DNA of 64,000 bases from Martinezella rhizogenes (GTDB lineage: Bacteria > Pseudomonadota > Alphaproteobacteria > Rhizobiales > Rhizobiaceae). Positions 36,128 to 44,351 of the stretch are shown piece after piece. The stretch spans positions 310,001 to 374,000 of the forward strand of contig NZ_JUHG01000014.1 of the NCBI RefSeq assembly GCF_000799715.1, in the 5' to 3' direction. Both the position numbers and the translations under genes were made by a program. Below the pieces are notes generated by a model, which was not told where the DNA came from, searched no databases, and was given only the letters and a program-made list of their open reading frames with translations. Positions within the stretch are counted from its first letter, which is position 1, and the number at the start of each line of letters is the position of its first letter.

Positions 36128-36388
36128 TTAATGCAGGCTGACCGTCTTCAACTCGTCCTCGGCTGCCTTGTAAAAGGTGCTGGACCGGTTGTCGGTCAGA
36201 AGGATCGGGGTGCCGTCGGCGCCGAAGAGCGCCCAGAGGTCGACATCGGGATCGATATCGGACGGCGCTTCAGGGAAGCAACGGGACACTTCTTCGGAGC
36301 GTATTTTTCGAATATAGGCAACCTCACCGCTGCCCAGATGGGCAAGTTCGGATTGGGTCAGGCGGGCAGTGGCTTCTCTCATAAGCAT
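36128..36388 (-). CDS. DUF1150-family small protein downstream of hsp20
   Basis: An 86-residue protein of the DUF1150 family, an alphaproteobacterial group usually found next to small heat-shock genes. Motifs: LAHLGSGEVAYIRKI near residue 20, and a central acidic DIDPDVDLWALFGADGTPILLTDNR. No enzymatic motif is seen. The frame opens at 36421. The ATG at 36388 is chosen because GGAGGT lies six bases upstream. It follows hsp20 by 45 bases on the same strand, so it is likely heat-induced from the same promoter. Confidence 0.82.
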   Translation of the reverse strand: MLMREATARLTQSELAHLGSGEVAYIRKIRSEEVSRCFPEAPSDIDPDVDLWALFGADGTPILLTDNRSSTFYKAAEDELKTVSLH

Positions 36389-36433
36389 GTTCGTACCTCC
36401 AGTATGAGGGACCAACGGCAATCAGCCGTTGTC

Positions 36434-36865
36434 CTACTGTGAGACCGAAATGTTAATTTTCTTTACCATACGCGCCGGCTCCGGCCGAATGAGGTCGACG
36501 GAGAGCAGTCCGTTCTTCAAAACGGCGCCAAGCACCTGCATGCCGTCGGCCAAAACGAAGACGCGCTGGAACTGGCGAGCCGCAATGCCGCGATAGAGAT
36601 AATCGCGTTCTTCCTGCTCCACCTGCCGGCCGCGGATGAGAAGCTGGTTTTCTTCCGTGGTGATGTCAAGCTCGTCCTCGGAGAAGCCGGCAACCGCAAG
36701 CGTGATGCGCAGGCGTTCGGGCTCGCCCGAAACACGATCGGGGCGCATGCGTTCGATATTGTAGGGGGGATAACCATCGCTGGCCTTGGAAATCCGCTCC
36801 AGCGTCTTTTCCATGGTATCGAAGCCCAGAAGAAGAGGGCTGGCAAAAGGCGTCGTCCGGCTCAT
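36434..36865 (-). CDS. small heat-shock protein, Hsp20/alpha-crystallin family (IbpA-like)
   Basis: A 143-residue holdase chaperone. The N-terminal arm (about residues 1-32) includes FASPLLLGFDTMEKTLERI. The alpha-crystallin domain follows (about 33-125; NIERMRPDRVSGEPERLRITLAVAGF, YLYRGIAARQFQRVFVLADG, listed as two parts) with the class signature GLLSVDL near residue 110-116. A short C-terminal tail follows. It binds unfolding proteins during heat shock. The frame reaches a TTG at 36871, but the ATG at 36865 is chosen, with AAGGA seven bases upstream. A sigma-32-like promoter and a ROSE-like hairpin precede it. Confidence 0.92.
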   Translation of the reverse strand: MSRTTPFASPLLLGFDTMEKTLERISKASDGYPPYNIERMRPDRVSGEPERLRITLAVAGFSEDELDITTEENQLLIRGRQVEQEERDYLYRGIAARQFQRVFVLADGMQVLGAVLKNGLLSVDLIRPEPARMVKKINISVSQ

Positions 36866-36866
36866 C

Positions 36867-36918
36867 GTCAAGTCCTTGGTAGCAAGCGACCTTTCCGGAC
36901 CTGATCTTCAGCACCCGG
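36867..36918 (-). ncRNA. ROSE-like RNA thermometer in the hsp20 leader
   Basis: The leader ends with UUGCU-ACCA-AGGA just before the start codon. In ROSE elements the UUGCU (with a bulged G) pairs with the AGGA Shine-Dalgarno sequence. Here a tetraloop-sized ACCA separates them, and an outer GUC/GAC pairing (36888-36890 with 36867-36869) closes the hairpin below a small internal loop. Melting at high temperature would expose the ribosome site. The proximal hairpin spans 36867-36890; the rest of the leader (to about 36918) is shorter than classic ROSE leaders. Recognised by motif, not by a covariance search. Confidence 0.68.
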
Positions 36919-36924
36919 TTGCGG

Positions 36925-36956
36925 TTAATATGGGGGCATGAGGAGGGGAGTGCAAG
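36925..36956 (-). promoter_or_regulatory. RpoH (sigma-32)-type promoter of hsp20
   Basis: On the minus strand CTTGCAC (36956-36950) and CCCCCATATTAA (36936-36925) are separated by 13 bases. This closely matches the heat-shock sigma consensus CTTGAA-N13-15-CCCCATNTA. The predicted start of transcription near 36918 gives the leader described as ROSE-like. Confidence 0.75.
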
Positions 36957-37093
36957 ACAGTCCGGTTTCGCACCTGCGAAATCAGTTTCGCTCTGGAAAC
37001 GTCAGGCGCCATCCCATCCATGTGGCTGCTTGACAAAGCGCCGGCGGGCTCGCATCAAGTCCTGCCGATCTGCACCGGAGGGAAGCCACAGAC

Positions 37094-38038
37094 ATGACCG
37101 AGCCCAGAAAAATCATCATCGATACCGATCCCGGCCAGGATGACGCCGCCGCTATATTGCTCGCCTTCGGAAGCCGCAAGGAGCTCGACGTGCTCGGCAT
37201 TACGACGGTCGCCGGCAATGTGCCGCTGGCGCTGACGAGCCGCAATGCCCGCATCGTCTGCGAGCTCTGCAATCGCCGCGACGTCAAGGTCTTTGCCGGC
37301 GCCGATGCGCCGATCAAGCGCAAGCTGGTCACTGCTGAGCATGTGCACGGCAAGACCGGCCTCGACGGTCCCGAACTGCCCGAACCGACCATGGTGCTCC
37401 AGCCGGGCCACGCCGTCGATTTCATCATCGAAACGCTGCGCAACGAGCCGGAGGGCACCGTCACGCTCTGCACGCTCGGCCCGCTCACCAATATCGCGCT
37501 TGCCTTCCAGAAGGCACCCGATGTCGTTGGCCGCGTGCGCGAGCTGGTGATGATGGGCGGCGGTTTCTTCGAGGGTGGCAACATCACGCCGGCCGCCGAG
37601 TTCAACATCTATGTCGACCCGGAAGCCGCCGACGTCGTCTTCCGCTCCGGCGTGCCCATCGTCATGATGCCGCTCGACGTTACCCATCAGCTTCTCACCC
37701 GCAAGGATCGCGTCGCGCGCATCGCCGCCATCGGCTCTGCGCCGGCCAAGGCCATGGTCGAGATGCTAGAATTTTTCGAACGTTTCGACATCGAGAAATA
37801 CGGCTCCGACGGCGGTCCGCTGCACGACCCGACCGTTGTTGCCTATCTGCTGAAGCCAGAGCTCTTCAAGGGTCGTGACTGCAATGTCGAGATCGAAATC
37901 ACCTCCGAACTGACGGTCGGCATGACCGTGGTCGATTGGTGGCACGTGACCGACCGCAAGCGTAACGCCAAGGTCATGCGCGACGTCGATGCCGACGGCT
38001 TCTTCGCGCTGCTGACGGAGCGTTTCGCGCGCATCTGA
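37094..38038 (+). CDS. nucleoside hydrolase (inosine-uridine preferring family)
   Basis: A 314-residue enzyme that hydrolyses ribonucleosides to base and ribose. The N-terminal calcium/ribose motif IIDTDPGQDDAAAILLA (about residues 7-23) contains the DxDxxxDD set. TVAGNVPLALTSRNARIVCEL and the late HDPTVVAYLLKPELF complete the site. ELVMMGGGFFEGGNITPAAEFNIYVDPEAA is typical (quoted across two motifs). The specific base preference is not readable. A ribokinase is encoded 2.6 kb away (40678), with a chemoreceptor between, suggesting nucleoside use as a nutrient. The gene has its own promoter region shared with divergent hsp20. Confidence 0.92.
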   Translation: MTEPRKIIIDTDPGQDDAAAILLAFGSRKELDVLGITTVAGNVPLALTSRNARIVCELCNRRDVKVFAGADAPIKRKLVTAEHVHGKTGLDGPELPEPTMVLQPGHAVDFIIETLRNEPEGTVTLCTLGPLTNIALAFQKAPDVVGRVRELVMMGGGFFEGGNITPAAEFNIYVDPEAADVVFRSGVPIVMMPLDVTHQLLTRKDRVARIAAIGSAPAKAMVEMLEFFERFDIEKYGSDGGPLHDPTVVAYLLKPELFKGRDCNVEIEITSELTVGMTVVDWWHVTDRKRNAKVMRDVDADGFFALLTERFARI

Positions 38039-38058
38039 CATTTGCGCGAACTAGTTCA

Positions 38059-38098
38059 ATGCGAAAGGCCGCCGGGATGAACCGGCGGCCTTTCGCAT
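38059..38098. terminator. strong bidirectional terminator between nucleoside hydrolase and mcp
   Basis: A perfect 17-pair stem, ATGCGAAAGGCCGCCGG (38059-38075) with its complement at 38082-38098, and a six-base loop. A T-rich run follows on the plus strand. It sits between two convergent stop codons and can serve both. Confidence 0.88.
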
Positions 38099-38113
38099 TT
38101 CTCTTTAGTCGGA

Positions 38114-40447
38114 TCAGAATTCTTCCCAGTCGTCCCGAGCCAGCGCATTGGCGCCTTGCGTCTGAGACTGCGCCCTTCGGGCCGGCGGGGCGGGACGCCG
38201 GGCAGGTGCGGGTGCGCGCATCTGCTGGGCCGTGGCACGCAGCGTTGCGGCATTGTCCTGCGTGCCATGCGACGTGCTGAAGCGGGCGACAAGCGCTCTC
38301 AGCGTCTGGGCTTCATCGTTCAGCGTCACGCTGGCGGCGGTGGTTTCCTCCACCATCGCCGCGTTCTGCTGCGTCACCTGGTCCATCTGGTTGACCGCCG
38401 AGTTGATTTCCTTCAGCCCGATTGCCTGCTCGCTGGCCGAAGCCGAGATCTGGCGGATGAGGCCGTTGATCTCCATCACCTGCTCGGCGATCTTGTGCAG
38501 CGCATTGCCGGTGTGGCCGACAAGATCGACACCTTCCTTCACCTGACCGGCCGAGGTGTTGATCAGGGTCTTGATTTCCTTGGCGGCGTTGGCGGATCTC
38601 TGCGCCAGTTCACGCACCTCCTGCGCCACGACCGCAAAGCCCCTGCCGGCGTCGCCGGCGCGGGCGGCTTCGACGCCGGCGTTCAGTGCCAGAAGGTTGG
38701 TCTGGAAGGCGATCTCGTCGATGACGCTGATGATGCGCGAGACCTCCTGCGACGATTGCTCGATGCCTCGCATGGAGGCGATCGCCTTTTGGACGATTTC
38801 GCCGGAGCGTCCGGCATCTTCCGACGCCGCATTGACGCTGCTGGCCGCCGTGCGGGCATTCTCGGCGCTGGAATTGACCTGGGCGGTCAGCTGGTTGAGC
38901 GCGGCCGCGGTCTCTTCCAGGCTTGCCGCCTGCTGTTCGGTGCGCCGGGCAAGGTCGGAGGCGCTGTTGCTGATTTCGCCGGTGCCATTGCCGATATTGC
39001 CGACGCTGAGGTTCATCGTGTGCACGGTCTCTTCGAGGCTGGCGAGGGCTTCGTTGAAATCCTGCTTCAGGCTGGCATATTCACCCGGAAACTCCTCGGC
39101 AATGCGATGGCCGAGATTGCCCCTGGAAAGCTCCGCCAGGCTCTGGCCGAGAATGGTGACGATGCGCCGCTGCAGCGCCACGCTTTCGCCGCGCTCAGTC
39201 TCCGAGCGAGAGCGCTCGCCTTCGGCGGCGCGGCGCTGGTCGTCGGCCTCTGTTTCCAATCGCTTCGCATCGGCAAGCCCAAAGCGGAAGCCCTCGAGCG
39301 CCTTGGCGACCGAGCCGATCTCGTCTGTGCCAGTCTGGCCCTCGACCGGTTCGCCATAGTTGCCGGCGCTGAGGCTGTTGACGCTGGCAACCAATCCGCC
39401 GAGCGGCTTCTGCACGAAGCTGCGGACTGCGGCATAGAGGGCCAGCATGACGGCGGTGAGCACCAGAATGCCGCCAATGATCATCATGTAGGTCTGATCA
39501 CGCACGGGTGCTTCGATCGCGCTATGCGGCACATCGACGAGAACGACCCAGGTGGCGTTGAGGCCCGGCACGGCGAAGGGATAGACCACCCGGTCGAATG
39601 CCTCCCCACCGCTGTCGGCAAGGTTCTTCAACAGGCCCGCCGTCGACGAGGTCAGCGCGGCCTTGATGACGTCGGCGCCGTCGCCGTTATAATCCTTCAT
39701 CAGCAATTCCTTGCTCGGCGCCACCAGCCACTTGTTGTCCTGGGAGACCAAGAGGACACGACCCGAGCCGAAGGGATGCAGGTTCTGCAGCTTGGTGGAC
39801 AGCGATGCGAGTGAAATATCGACGCCGGAAACGCCGACCAGCTTGCCGCCGGACATGACCGGATAGGCGATCGAGCTCATGGTCGTCGGAACCTCGGTGC
39901 CCTCGGCCATATAGGGCGGCGTGATCGCGCCCTTGCCGCTGTCGGCGGCGAGCTTCCACCATGCGGCGGTGTAGTCGTTGTCGAAGGTGGAGTACTGGAT
40001 GCCGCCGTCCTTGGTCTTCGACCAATAGGGCGTGAATGCACCCTTGTCGTTGACGCCTTCGTCCTTGTTGCCGGCAAGCTCCGTCGTCTTGCCGTCGAAT
40101 GTGCCGAGCTGCTCGCAGAACCAGCTGCCGAAGGCGAAGGCGTTCTGCTCGACATTGGCCTTGAGGATATTGATGATGCCCTTGCGATCGAAGGTGTGGC
40201 CCTCGTGGCCACGGCCGATCACGGCGGCCATCGAGCGGGCGGCGCTGGCAAGTTCGCCGACATTGGCGGCGATCTCGTTGGAGATGGACTTGGCCTCGCT
40301 ATTGGCCTGGTCCATCGTCAGCGTCTGGACGCGATCGCGTGTCTGGGAAATCAGCAGGAAATTGGAGACGAACAGAACGAGCGCAATCGCCAACCCTGTG
40401 ACCAGGATGAGCTTGGCCGCAAGCGACTTCATACGAAAGATGGACAT
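38114..40447 (-). CDS. methyl-accepting chemotaxis protein with dCache-type sensor
   Basis: A 777-residue chemoreceptor. TM1 spans about residues 6-28. The periplasmic double-Cache-type region follows (about 35-310), with motifs FTPYWSKTKDG, PYMAEGTEVPTTMSSIAYPV and GVSGVDISLASL. TM2 (about 318-340) and a HAMP domain come next, then a cytoplasmic signalling hairpin with the tip EIAFQTNLLALNAGVEAARAG. The C-terminus ends DWEEF, resembling the xWxxF pentapeptide that tethers CheR/CheB. The frame reaches 40555; the ATG at 40447 is chosen with GAGGA upstream. It lies between nucleoside hydrolase and ribokinase genes; ligand unknown. Confidence 0.92.
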   Translation of the reverse strand: MSIFRMKSLAAKLILVTGLAIALVLFVSNFLLISQTRDRVQTLTMDQANSEAKSISNEIAANVGELASAARSMAAVIGRGHEGHTFDRKGIINILKANVEQNAFAFGSWFCEQLGTFDGKTTELAGNKDEGVNDKGAFTPYWSKTKDGGIQYSTFDNDYTAAWWKLAADSGKGAITPPYMAEGTEVPTTMSSIAYPVMSGGKLVGVSGVDISLASLSTKLQNLHPFGSGRVLLVSQDNKWLVAPSKELLMKDYNGDGADVIKAALTSSTAGLLKNLADSGGEAFDRVVYPFAVPGLNATWVVLVDVPHSAIEAPVRDQTYMMIIGGILVLTAVMLALYAAVRSFVQKPLGGLVASVNSLSAGNYGEPVEGQTGTDEIGSVAKALEGFRFGLADAKRLETEADDQRRAAEGERSRSETERGESVALQRRIVTILGQSLAELSRGNLGHRIAEEFPGEYASLKQDFNEALASLEETVHTMNLSVGNIGNGTGEISNSASDLARRTEQQAASLEETAAALNQLTAQVNSSAENARTAASSVNAASEDAGRSGEIVQKAIASMRGIEQSSQEVSRIISVIDEIAFQTNLLALNAGVEAARAGDAGRGFAVVAQEVRELAQRSANAAKEIKTLINTSAGQVKEGVDLVGHTGNALHKIAEQVMEINGLIRQISASASEQAIGLKEINSAVNQMDQVTQQNAAMVEETTAASVTLNDEAQTLRALVARFSTSHGTQDNAATLRATAQQMRAPAPARRPAPPARRAQSQTQGANALARDDWEEF

Positions 40448-40677
40448 CATTTCCTCGGGAGCGATGCGCCGGATGCACATTATCCGGATGCAAGGTCGGC
40501 ACAGGATGGCCCTGTCATGGGGCCGCCGGGAGGGCGTCTGCCGCCGTTTAACCAAGATACACGGCAGACGAGAGGAGAATGATGGTGAAGCGCAAAAATT
40601 TAATTAACTTGTCTCGCTGAAGCAGCCGTTTTCAGGCGGAATCGCCTGCAACCGGGATGCTCTCGGAATGATGGCTC

Positions 40678-41577
40678 TCAAAGACGCGCGGCGACTTCGC
40701 TTGCAACCGGAATGGCAGGCTGCGCGCCGGGCTTCAGGCAGGCGAGTGAACCGGCGACGGCGGCGCGGCGCAGGCTTGTATGGAAATCCAGACCCTGGTC
40801 GAGGCTGGCGGCGAAATAGCCGCAGAACGTATCGCCGGCGCCGACGGTATCGACCGGCTCGATGACGAGGCCCTTGGCGCGCGAAAGCTCGCCATCGCGA
40901 ATGGCGATGACGCCGTCGCCGCCGAGCGTGACGATGAATGTCTGCCCGGTCTCGGCATGCAGGCGGATAAGGGCCGCCTCACGATCGCCGGCCGACATAT
41001 TGTCCTGACCGGCCAGCAGCTCGAATTCGGTTTCGTTGGCGATGACGATGTCGGCGAGACGCCCGAGGCGCGCTGCTTCGGGAATGAGCGGTGCGAGATT
41101 GAGAACCGTGCGAACGCCCTTGGCCTTTGCGGCAGTCAGTGCCGTTTCGACGGCCGCGACCGGGATTTCGAATTGCAGCATCAGCGTATCGCTAGCACTC
41201 AGCGCGTCGACGACGGCGGTCGCATCTTCGGCCGTCTTCGTGCCGTTGGCGCCGGGGACGACGGCGATCATGTTCTCGCCGTCACCGCCGACCAGGATCA
41301 GTGCTGTGCCGGTCGGCTCGGAAACGTGAGCCACGGTGGAAAGGTCGGTGCCGGCAGCGTCGAGCAGGGCAAGGGCAGGCTCGGCGAAGCCATCATTGCC
41401 GACGGCGCCGGTCAGGCGCACTGTCGAACCGGCACGACGCGCCGCCAGCGCCTGATTGGCGCCCTTGCCGCCGGCGGCTGTGGAAAAGCCGTTGCCGGCC
41501 ACCGTCTCGCCCGGCTTCGGCAGACGGTCGGTGGTGGCGATGAGGTCCATGTTTATGGAGCCGAAAATGGTGATCAT
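40678..41577 (-). CDS. rbsK: ribokinase
   Basis: A 299-residue PfkB-family sugar kinase that phosphorylates ribose to ribose 5-phosphate. Motifs: the substrate region MITIFGSINMDLIATTDRLPKPGETV at the start (residues 1-26, shown as one motif in words only), GGKGANQALAARRAG (PfkB signature 1, about 39-53) and EPVDTVGAGDTFCGYFAASL (anion hole with catalytic Asp, about 244-263). The frame extends to 41694, but the ATG at 41577 matches the family start and has AGGA seven bases upstream. The neighbouring nucleoside hydrolase would supply ribose. Confidence 0.92.
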   Translation of the reverse strand: MITIFGSINMDLIATTDRLPKPGETVAGNGFSTAAGGKGANQALAARRAGSTVRLTGAVGNDGFAEPALALLDAAGTDLSTVAHVSEPTGTALILVGGDGENMIAVVPGANGTKTAEDATAVVDALSASDTLMLQFEIPVAAVETALTAAKAKGVRTVLNLAPLIPEAARLGRLADIVIANETEFELLAGQDNMSAGDREAALIRLHAETGQTFIVTLGGDGVIAIRDGELSRAKGLVIEPVDTVGAGDTFCGYFAASLDQGLDFHTSLRRAAVAGSLACLKPGAQPAIPVASEVAARL

Positions 41578-41680
41578 GGGATGTCCTGCCCTGCTTGCTG
41601 GTCTTGCACACTCCCATCCAAGAATTGCTTCATCCTTTGGCAGGGCACGCATTGATTTGGCGCGACACTGCCCGAAGGGG

Positions 41681-42877
41681 TCAGTCCTCGTCAACCACTC
41701 TTAGCTTGAGTTGGCCGGTGCGATTGTCGATCGGTTTCGCCCGGTCCTCGACGGTGGGCTTTGCCGGCTCGGCGGCGGTCTCGAATTCCAGCGCTTCTAT
41801 CCGCTCGCCACGCCGCGCCAGCTTGTCGGCGGAGGTGACGATCATGTCGACATCCTTCTGCGCCATGGCGAAATGCCCCTGCAGCTTGCGCACCCGCTCG
41901 TCGAGGCGCGAGAGATCGTCCATCAGATGCGCCACTTCACCCTGGATCACATGCGCCTGCTCGCGCATGCGCTGATCCTTCAGCACCGCCTGGATGACCT
42001 GGATCGACAGCATCAGCAGCGACGGCGAGACGATGACGATGCGCGAACGCTGTGCCTTCTGCACGATCGCTTCGAAATTCTCGTGAATTTCGGCAAAGAT
42101 CGATTCAGAGGGAACGAAGAGGAAGGCGGTGTCCTGCGTCTCGCCCTGGATGAGATATTTCTCTGCGATATCGCGGATATGCACTTCGAGATCCCGGCGG
42201 AATTGCTGCGCGGCGACCTTGCCATGCTCTGCGCCTGTTGCGGTGGCGTTGCGGATGGCGTTCCAGGCTTCCAGCGGAAACTTGGCATCGATGACGAGCG
42301 GCGGTGAGCCGTTCGGCATGCGGATGGTGCAGTCCGGGCGCGAGCCGTTCGACAACGTTGGCTGGAAGGCATAAGCGCCCATCGGCAACCCATCGGCGAT
42401 GATCGTCTCCATCCGCGCTTGGCCGAAGGCGCCGCGCGTCTGCTTGTTGGAGAGAATTGCTTGAAGCCCGACGACATCCTTGGCCAGCGACTGGATATTG
42501 GTCTGCGCCGCATCGATGACGGCCAGCCGCTCCTGCAGGCGGCGCAGGTTCTCATGGGTCGAGCGCGTCTGTTCGCCGATCGTCGCCGTCACCCGCTGCG
42601 ACATGCCGTCCAGACGCTGACCAATGGCCTGATTGAGCTCCGCCTGTCGCGAGCCGAACACCTCGGTCATGGCGGCAAGCCGCCCCTGCATCTCCGCCTG
42701 CGCCCTGAGGATCGCCGCCATATTGTGCTCGGCATCCTCGGCCCGCAGCATATCCTCCTCCGACTGCCGCCTTCTGCCGTTGATGACAAGAACGATCACG
42801 ATGATCAGAAGCAGGATGGTGAGGCCGGCCAGAGCCGGGACTGCGGGAATGGCTTGGCCGAGCAGGGTAAAGGACAT
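41681..42877 (-). CDS. rmuC: DNA recombination protein RmuC family
   Basis: A 398-residue protein with an N-terminal membrane helix (about residues 10-32). A long coiled-coil region follows (about 35-125), then the RmuC nuclease-like domain. The domain's hallmarks are FGQARMETIIADGLPMGAYAFQPTL, PLVIDAKFPLEAWNAI and FLFVPSESIFAEIHENF (separate motifs). RmuC proteins limit inversions at short inverted repeats and are related to restriction-endonuclease folds. The ribokinase open frame upstream is only an extension. It is divergent from def, with about 185 bases between. Confidence 0.9.
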   Translation of the reverse strand: MSFTLLGQAIPAVPALAGLTILLLIIVIVLVINGRRRQSEEDMLRAEDAEHNMAAILRAQAEMQGRLAAMTEVFGSRQAELNQAIGQRLDGMSQRVTATIGEQTRSTHENLRRLQERLAVIDAAQTNIQSLAKDVVGLQAILSNKQTRGAFGQARMETIIADGLPMGAYAFQPTLSNGSRPDCTIRMPNGSPPLVIDAKFPLEAWNAIRNATATGAEHGKVAAQQFRRDLEVHIRDIAEKYLIQGETQDTAFLFVPSESIFAEIHENFEAIVQKAQRSRIVIVSPSLLMLSIQVIQAVLKDQRMREQAHVIQGEVAHLMDDLSRLDERVRKLQGHFAMAQKDVDMIVTSADKLARRGERIEALEFETAAEPAKPTVEDRAKPIDNRTGQLKLRVVDED

Positions 42878-43063
42878 GATATCGTATATACTCGTGGAAC
42901 TCTTGCCGGCACCATAACAAAAACGCGAAGAATATCCAGATCAAAACGTGAACAAAATTTCGGGACATCTTTGTCGACCCGGAGCCGCAATCGTTGAAAA
43001 AACACGCTTCGACTGCCAACTAGATAATTCCATCGCACCAAAAGATGCGTTATGGGAAACGTC

Positions 43064-43579
43064 ATGACGATCAAGCCACTCATCATTTTGCCCGATCCGC
43101 TGCTCCGCCAGGCCTCCAAGCCCATCGAGCGCGTCGATACCGAAATTCTGCGCCTTGCCGACGACATGCTGGACACCATGTACGACGCGCCGGGCATCGG
43201 CCTTGCCGCCGTCCAGATTGGCGTTGCCCGCCGCATGCTGGTGATCGACGTCGCGCGTGAAGGCGAGGACAAGCAGCCGCTGGTCTTCATCAATCCCGAG
43301 GTCGTCGCCTCGTCGGATGAGCGTTCGGTCTATGAGGAAGGCTGCCTCTCCATTCCGGATTATTACGCCGAAGTCGAACGCCCGGCCCGCGTCACGGTCA
43401 AGCATATCGATCGCGACGGCAAGGAACAGGTCATCGAAGCCGACGGTCTGCTCGCCACCTGCCTGCAGCACGAGATCGACCACCTGAACGGCGTGCTGTT
43501 CATTGATCATATCTCGCGTCTGAAACGCGAGATGGTGATCAAGAAGTTCACTAAGGCGGCCAAGTCGAAGGTGCTCTGA
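43064..43579 (+). CDS. def: peptide deformylase
   Basis: A 171-residue metalloprotease removing the N-formyl group from nascent proteins. All three family motifs are intact: GIGLAAVQIG (motif 1, about residues 46-55), EGCLSIP (motif 2, Cys metal ligand, about 93-99) and QHEIDHLNG (motif 3, HExxH ligands, about 136-144). The frame starts at 43052 (MGNVM), but the ATG at 43064 gives the conserved MTIKPLIILPDP start. def normally precedes fmt directly; here a toxin-antitoxin pair sits between them. Confidence 0.95.
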   Translation: MTIKPLIILPDPLLRQASKPIERVDTEILRLADDMLDTMYDAPGIGLAAVQIGVARRMLVIDVAREGEDKQPLVFINPEVVASSDERSVYEEGCLSIPDYYAEVERPARVTVKHIDRDGKEQVIEADGLLATCLQHEIDHLNGVLFIDHISRLKREMVIKKFTKAAKSKVL

Positions 43580-43614
43580 GCAGTTACCATTGAAAGATGC
43601 GCCTGATGTGCCTA

Positions 43615-43631
43615 TGATATCATTGATATCA
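43615..43631. promoter_or_regulatory. tandem palindromic operator of the toxin-antitoxin pair
   Basis: Two copies of the 8-base palindrome TGATATCA (43615-43622 and 43624-43631), separated by one T, lie 13 bases before the antitoxin start. Ribbon-helix-helix antitoxins bind such closely spaced palindromes for autoregulation, so this is the likely operator. Confidence 0.7.
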
Positions 43632-43644
43632 AATGGAGGTGCCG

Positions 43645-43926
43645 ATGGCCGATATCTTAATCAGAGATGTATCCGAAAACTTGAAGCGAGAACTTAGCGA
43701 CGAGGCGAAGCGAGCCGGTCGTAGCCTTTCGGAGGAAATTAAGGTTCAAGTTCGGAAGGGCCTCAATGTCACGCGATCGGAAAATAGTACGAAGGCTGCT
43801 TCCACGCTAAACCAGTTACGCTCCGCCTTTGCCGGCTTTGCACTAAGCGATGAGGAGCATCGCGAACTCATGTCTGTCACAGATGAGGCTCGCCGCAGAG
43901 AGGCGGAGCGCCGAGGTTCCGAATGA
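43645..43926 (+). CDS. FitA/VapB-type ribbon-helix-helix antitoxin
   Basis: A 93-residue protein. The first 45 residues form an Arc/MetJ-like ribbon-helix-helix (MADILIRDVSENLKRELSDEAKRAGRSLSEEIKVQVRKGL, described by its strand, helix, helix order). The charged C-terminal half (DEEHRELMSVTDEARRREAERRG) is the expected toxin-neutralising tail. The ATG at 43645 is chosen over 43633 because GGAGGT lies four bases upstream. The stop overlaps the toxin start by ATGA. Lower GC content than the flanking def and fmt genes suggests acquisition. Confidence 0.86.
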   Translation: MADILIRDVSENLKRELSDEAKRAGRSLSEEIKVQVRKGLNVTRSENSTKAASTLNQLRSAFAGFALSDEEHRELMSVTDEARRREAERRGSE

Positions 43927-44351
43927 TTGTTCTTGACACGAACGTGGTTTCGGAGATCACGAAGGCGAATTTATCTCCGAACATTGGCGAATGGTTTGAG
44001 CGGCAGGATATGGAGAGTCTCTATCTTTGCTCTCCGATTTTAATGGAATTGTCCTATGGGGCGGAAAAAGTGTTGCCGAGGGATCGTTCGGAACGATTTT
44101 TCGAAGGTTTCGACTATCTTATGAGGCATCAATTTGCGGGCCGCATTTTGCAGCTTGATCAAGACAGCGCGCTGCTGACGGGCCGCATTCGCGCCCGTCG
44201 CGAACGGATCGGCCACCAGATTTCCGTTCAGGATGCCATGATCGCTGCCGTCTGTTTAATCCATGGCGCGACACTGGCGACCCGGAACATAAAAGATTTC
44301 CAGGGGCTTGATATCAGGCTCGTAAACCCGTTTGAAGGCGGCTCAGCATGA
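43923..44351 (+). CDS. PIN-domain toxin (VapC/FitB type)
   Basis: A 142-residue PIN ribonuclease. The acidic metal site is visible as MIVLDTNVVSE (Asp5), LMELSYGAEK (Glu near 43), and SVQDAMIAAVCLIHGATLATRNIKDF (Asp residues near 103 and 122, in separate motifs). VapC-type toxins cut tRNA or rRNA and are held by their antitoxin; the start overlaps the antitoxin stop. The last codons enter a palindromic repeat (44346-44390), which supplies the stop codon. Confidence 0.88.
   Translation: MIVLDTNVVSEITKANLSPNIGEWFERQDMESLYLCSPILMELSYGAEKVLPRDRSERFFEGFDYLMRHQFAGRILQLDQDSALLTGRIRARRERIGHQISVQDAMIAAVCLIHGATLATRNIKDFQGLDIRLVNPFEGGSA

Noticed and set aside
38156..39814. 552-residue plus-strand frame
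   Set aside because: Antisense to the chemoreceptor; composition and lack of motifs mark it as a shadow.
43645..44351. Phage origin for the toxin-antitoxin pair
   Set aside because: No integrase, attachment-site repeats or other phage genes accompany it.
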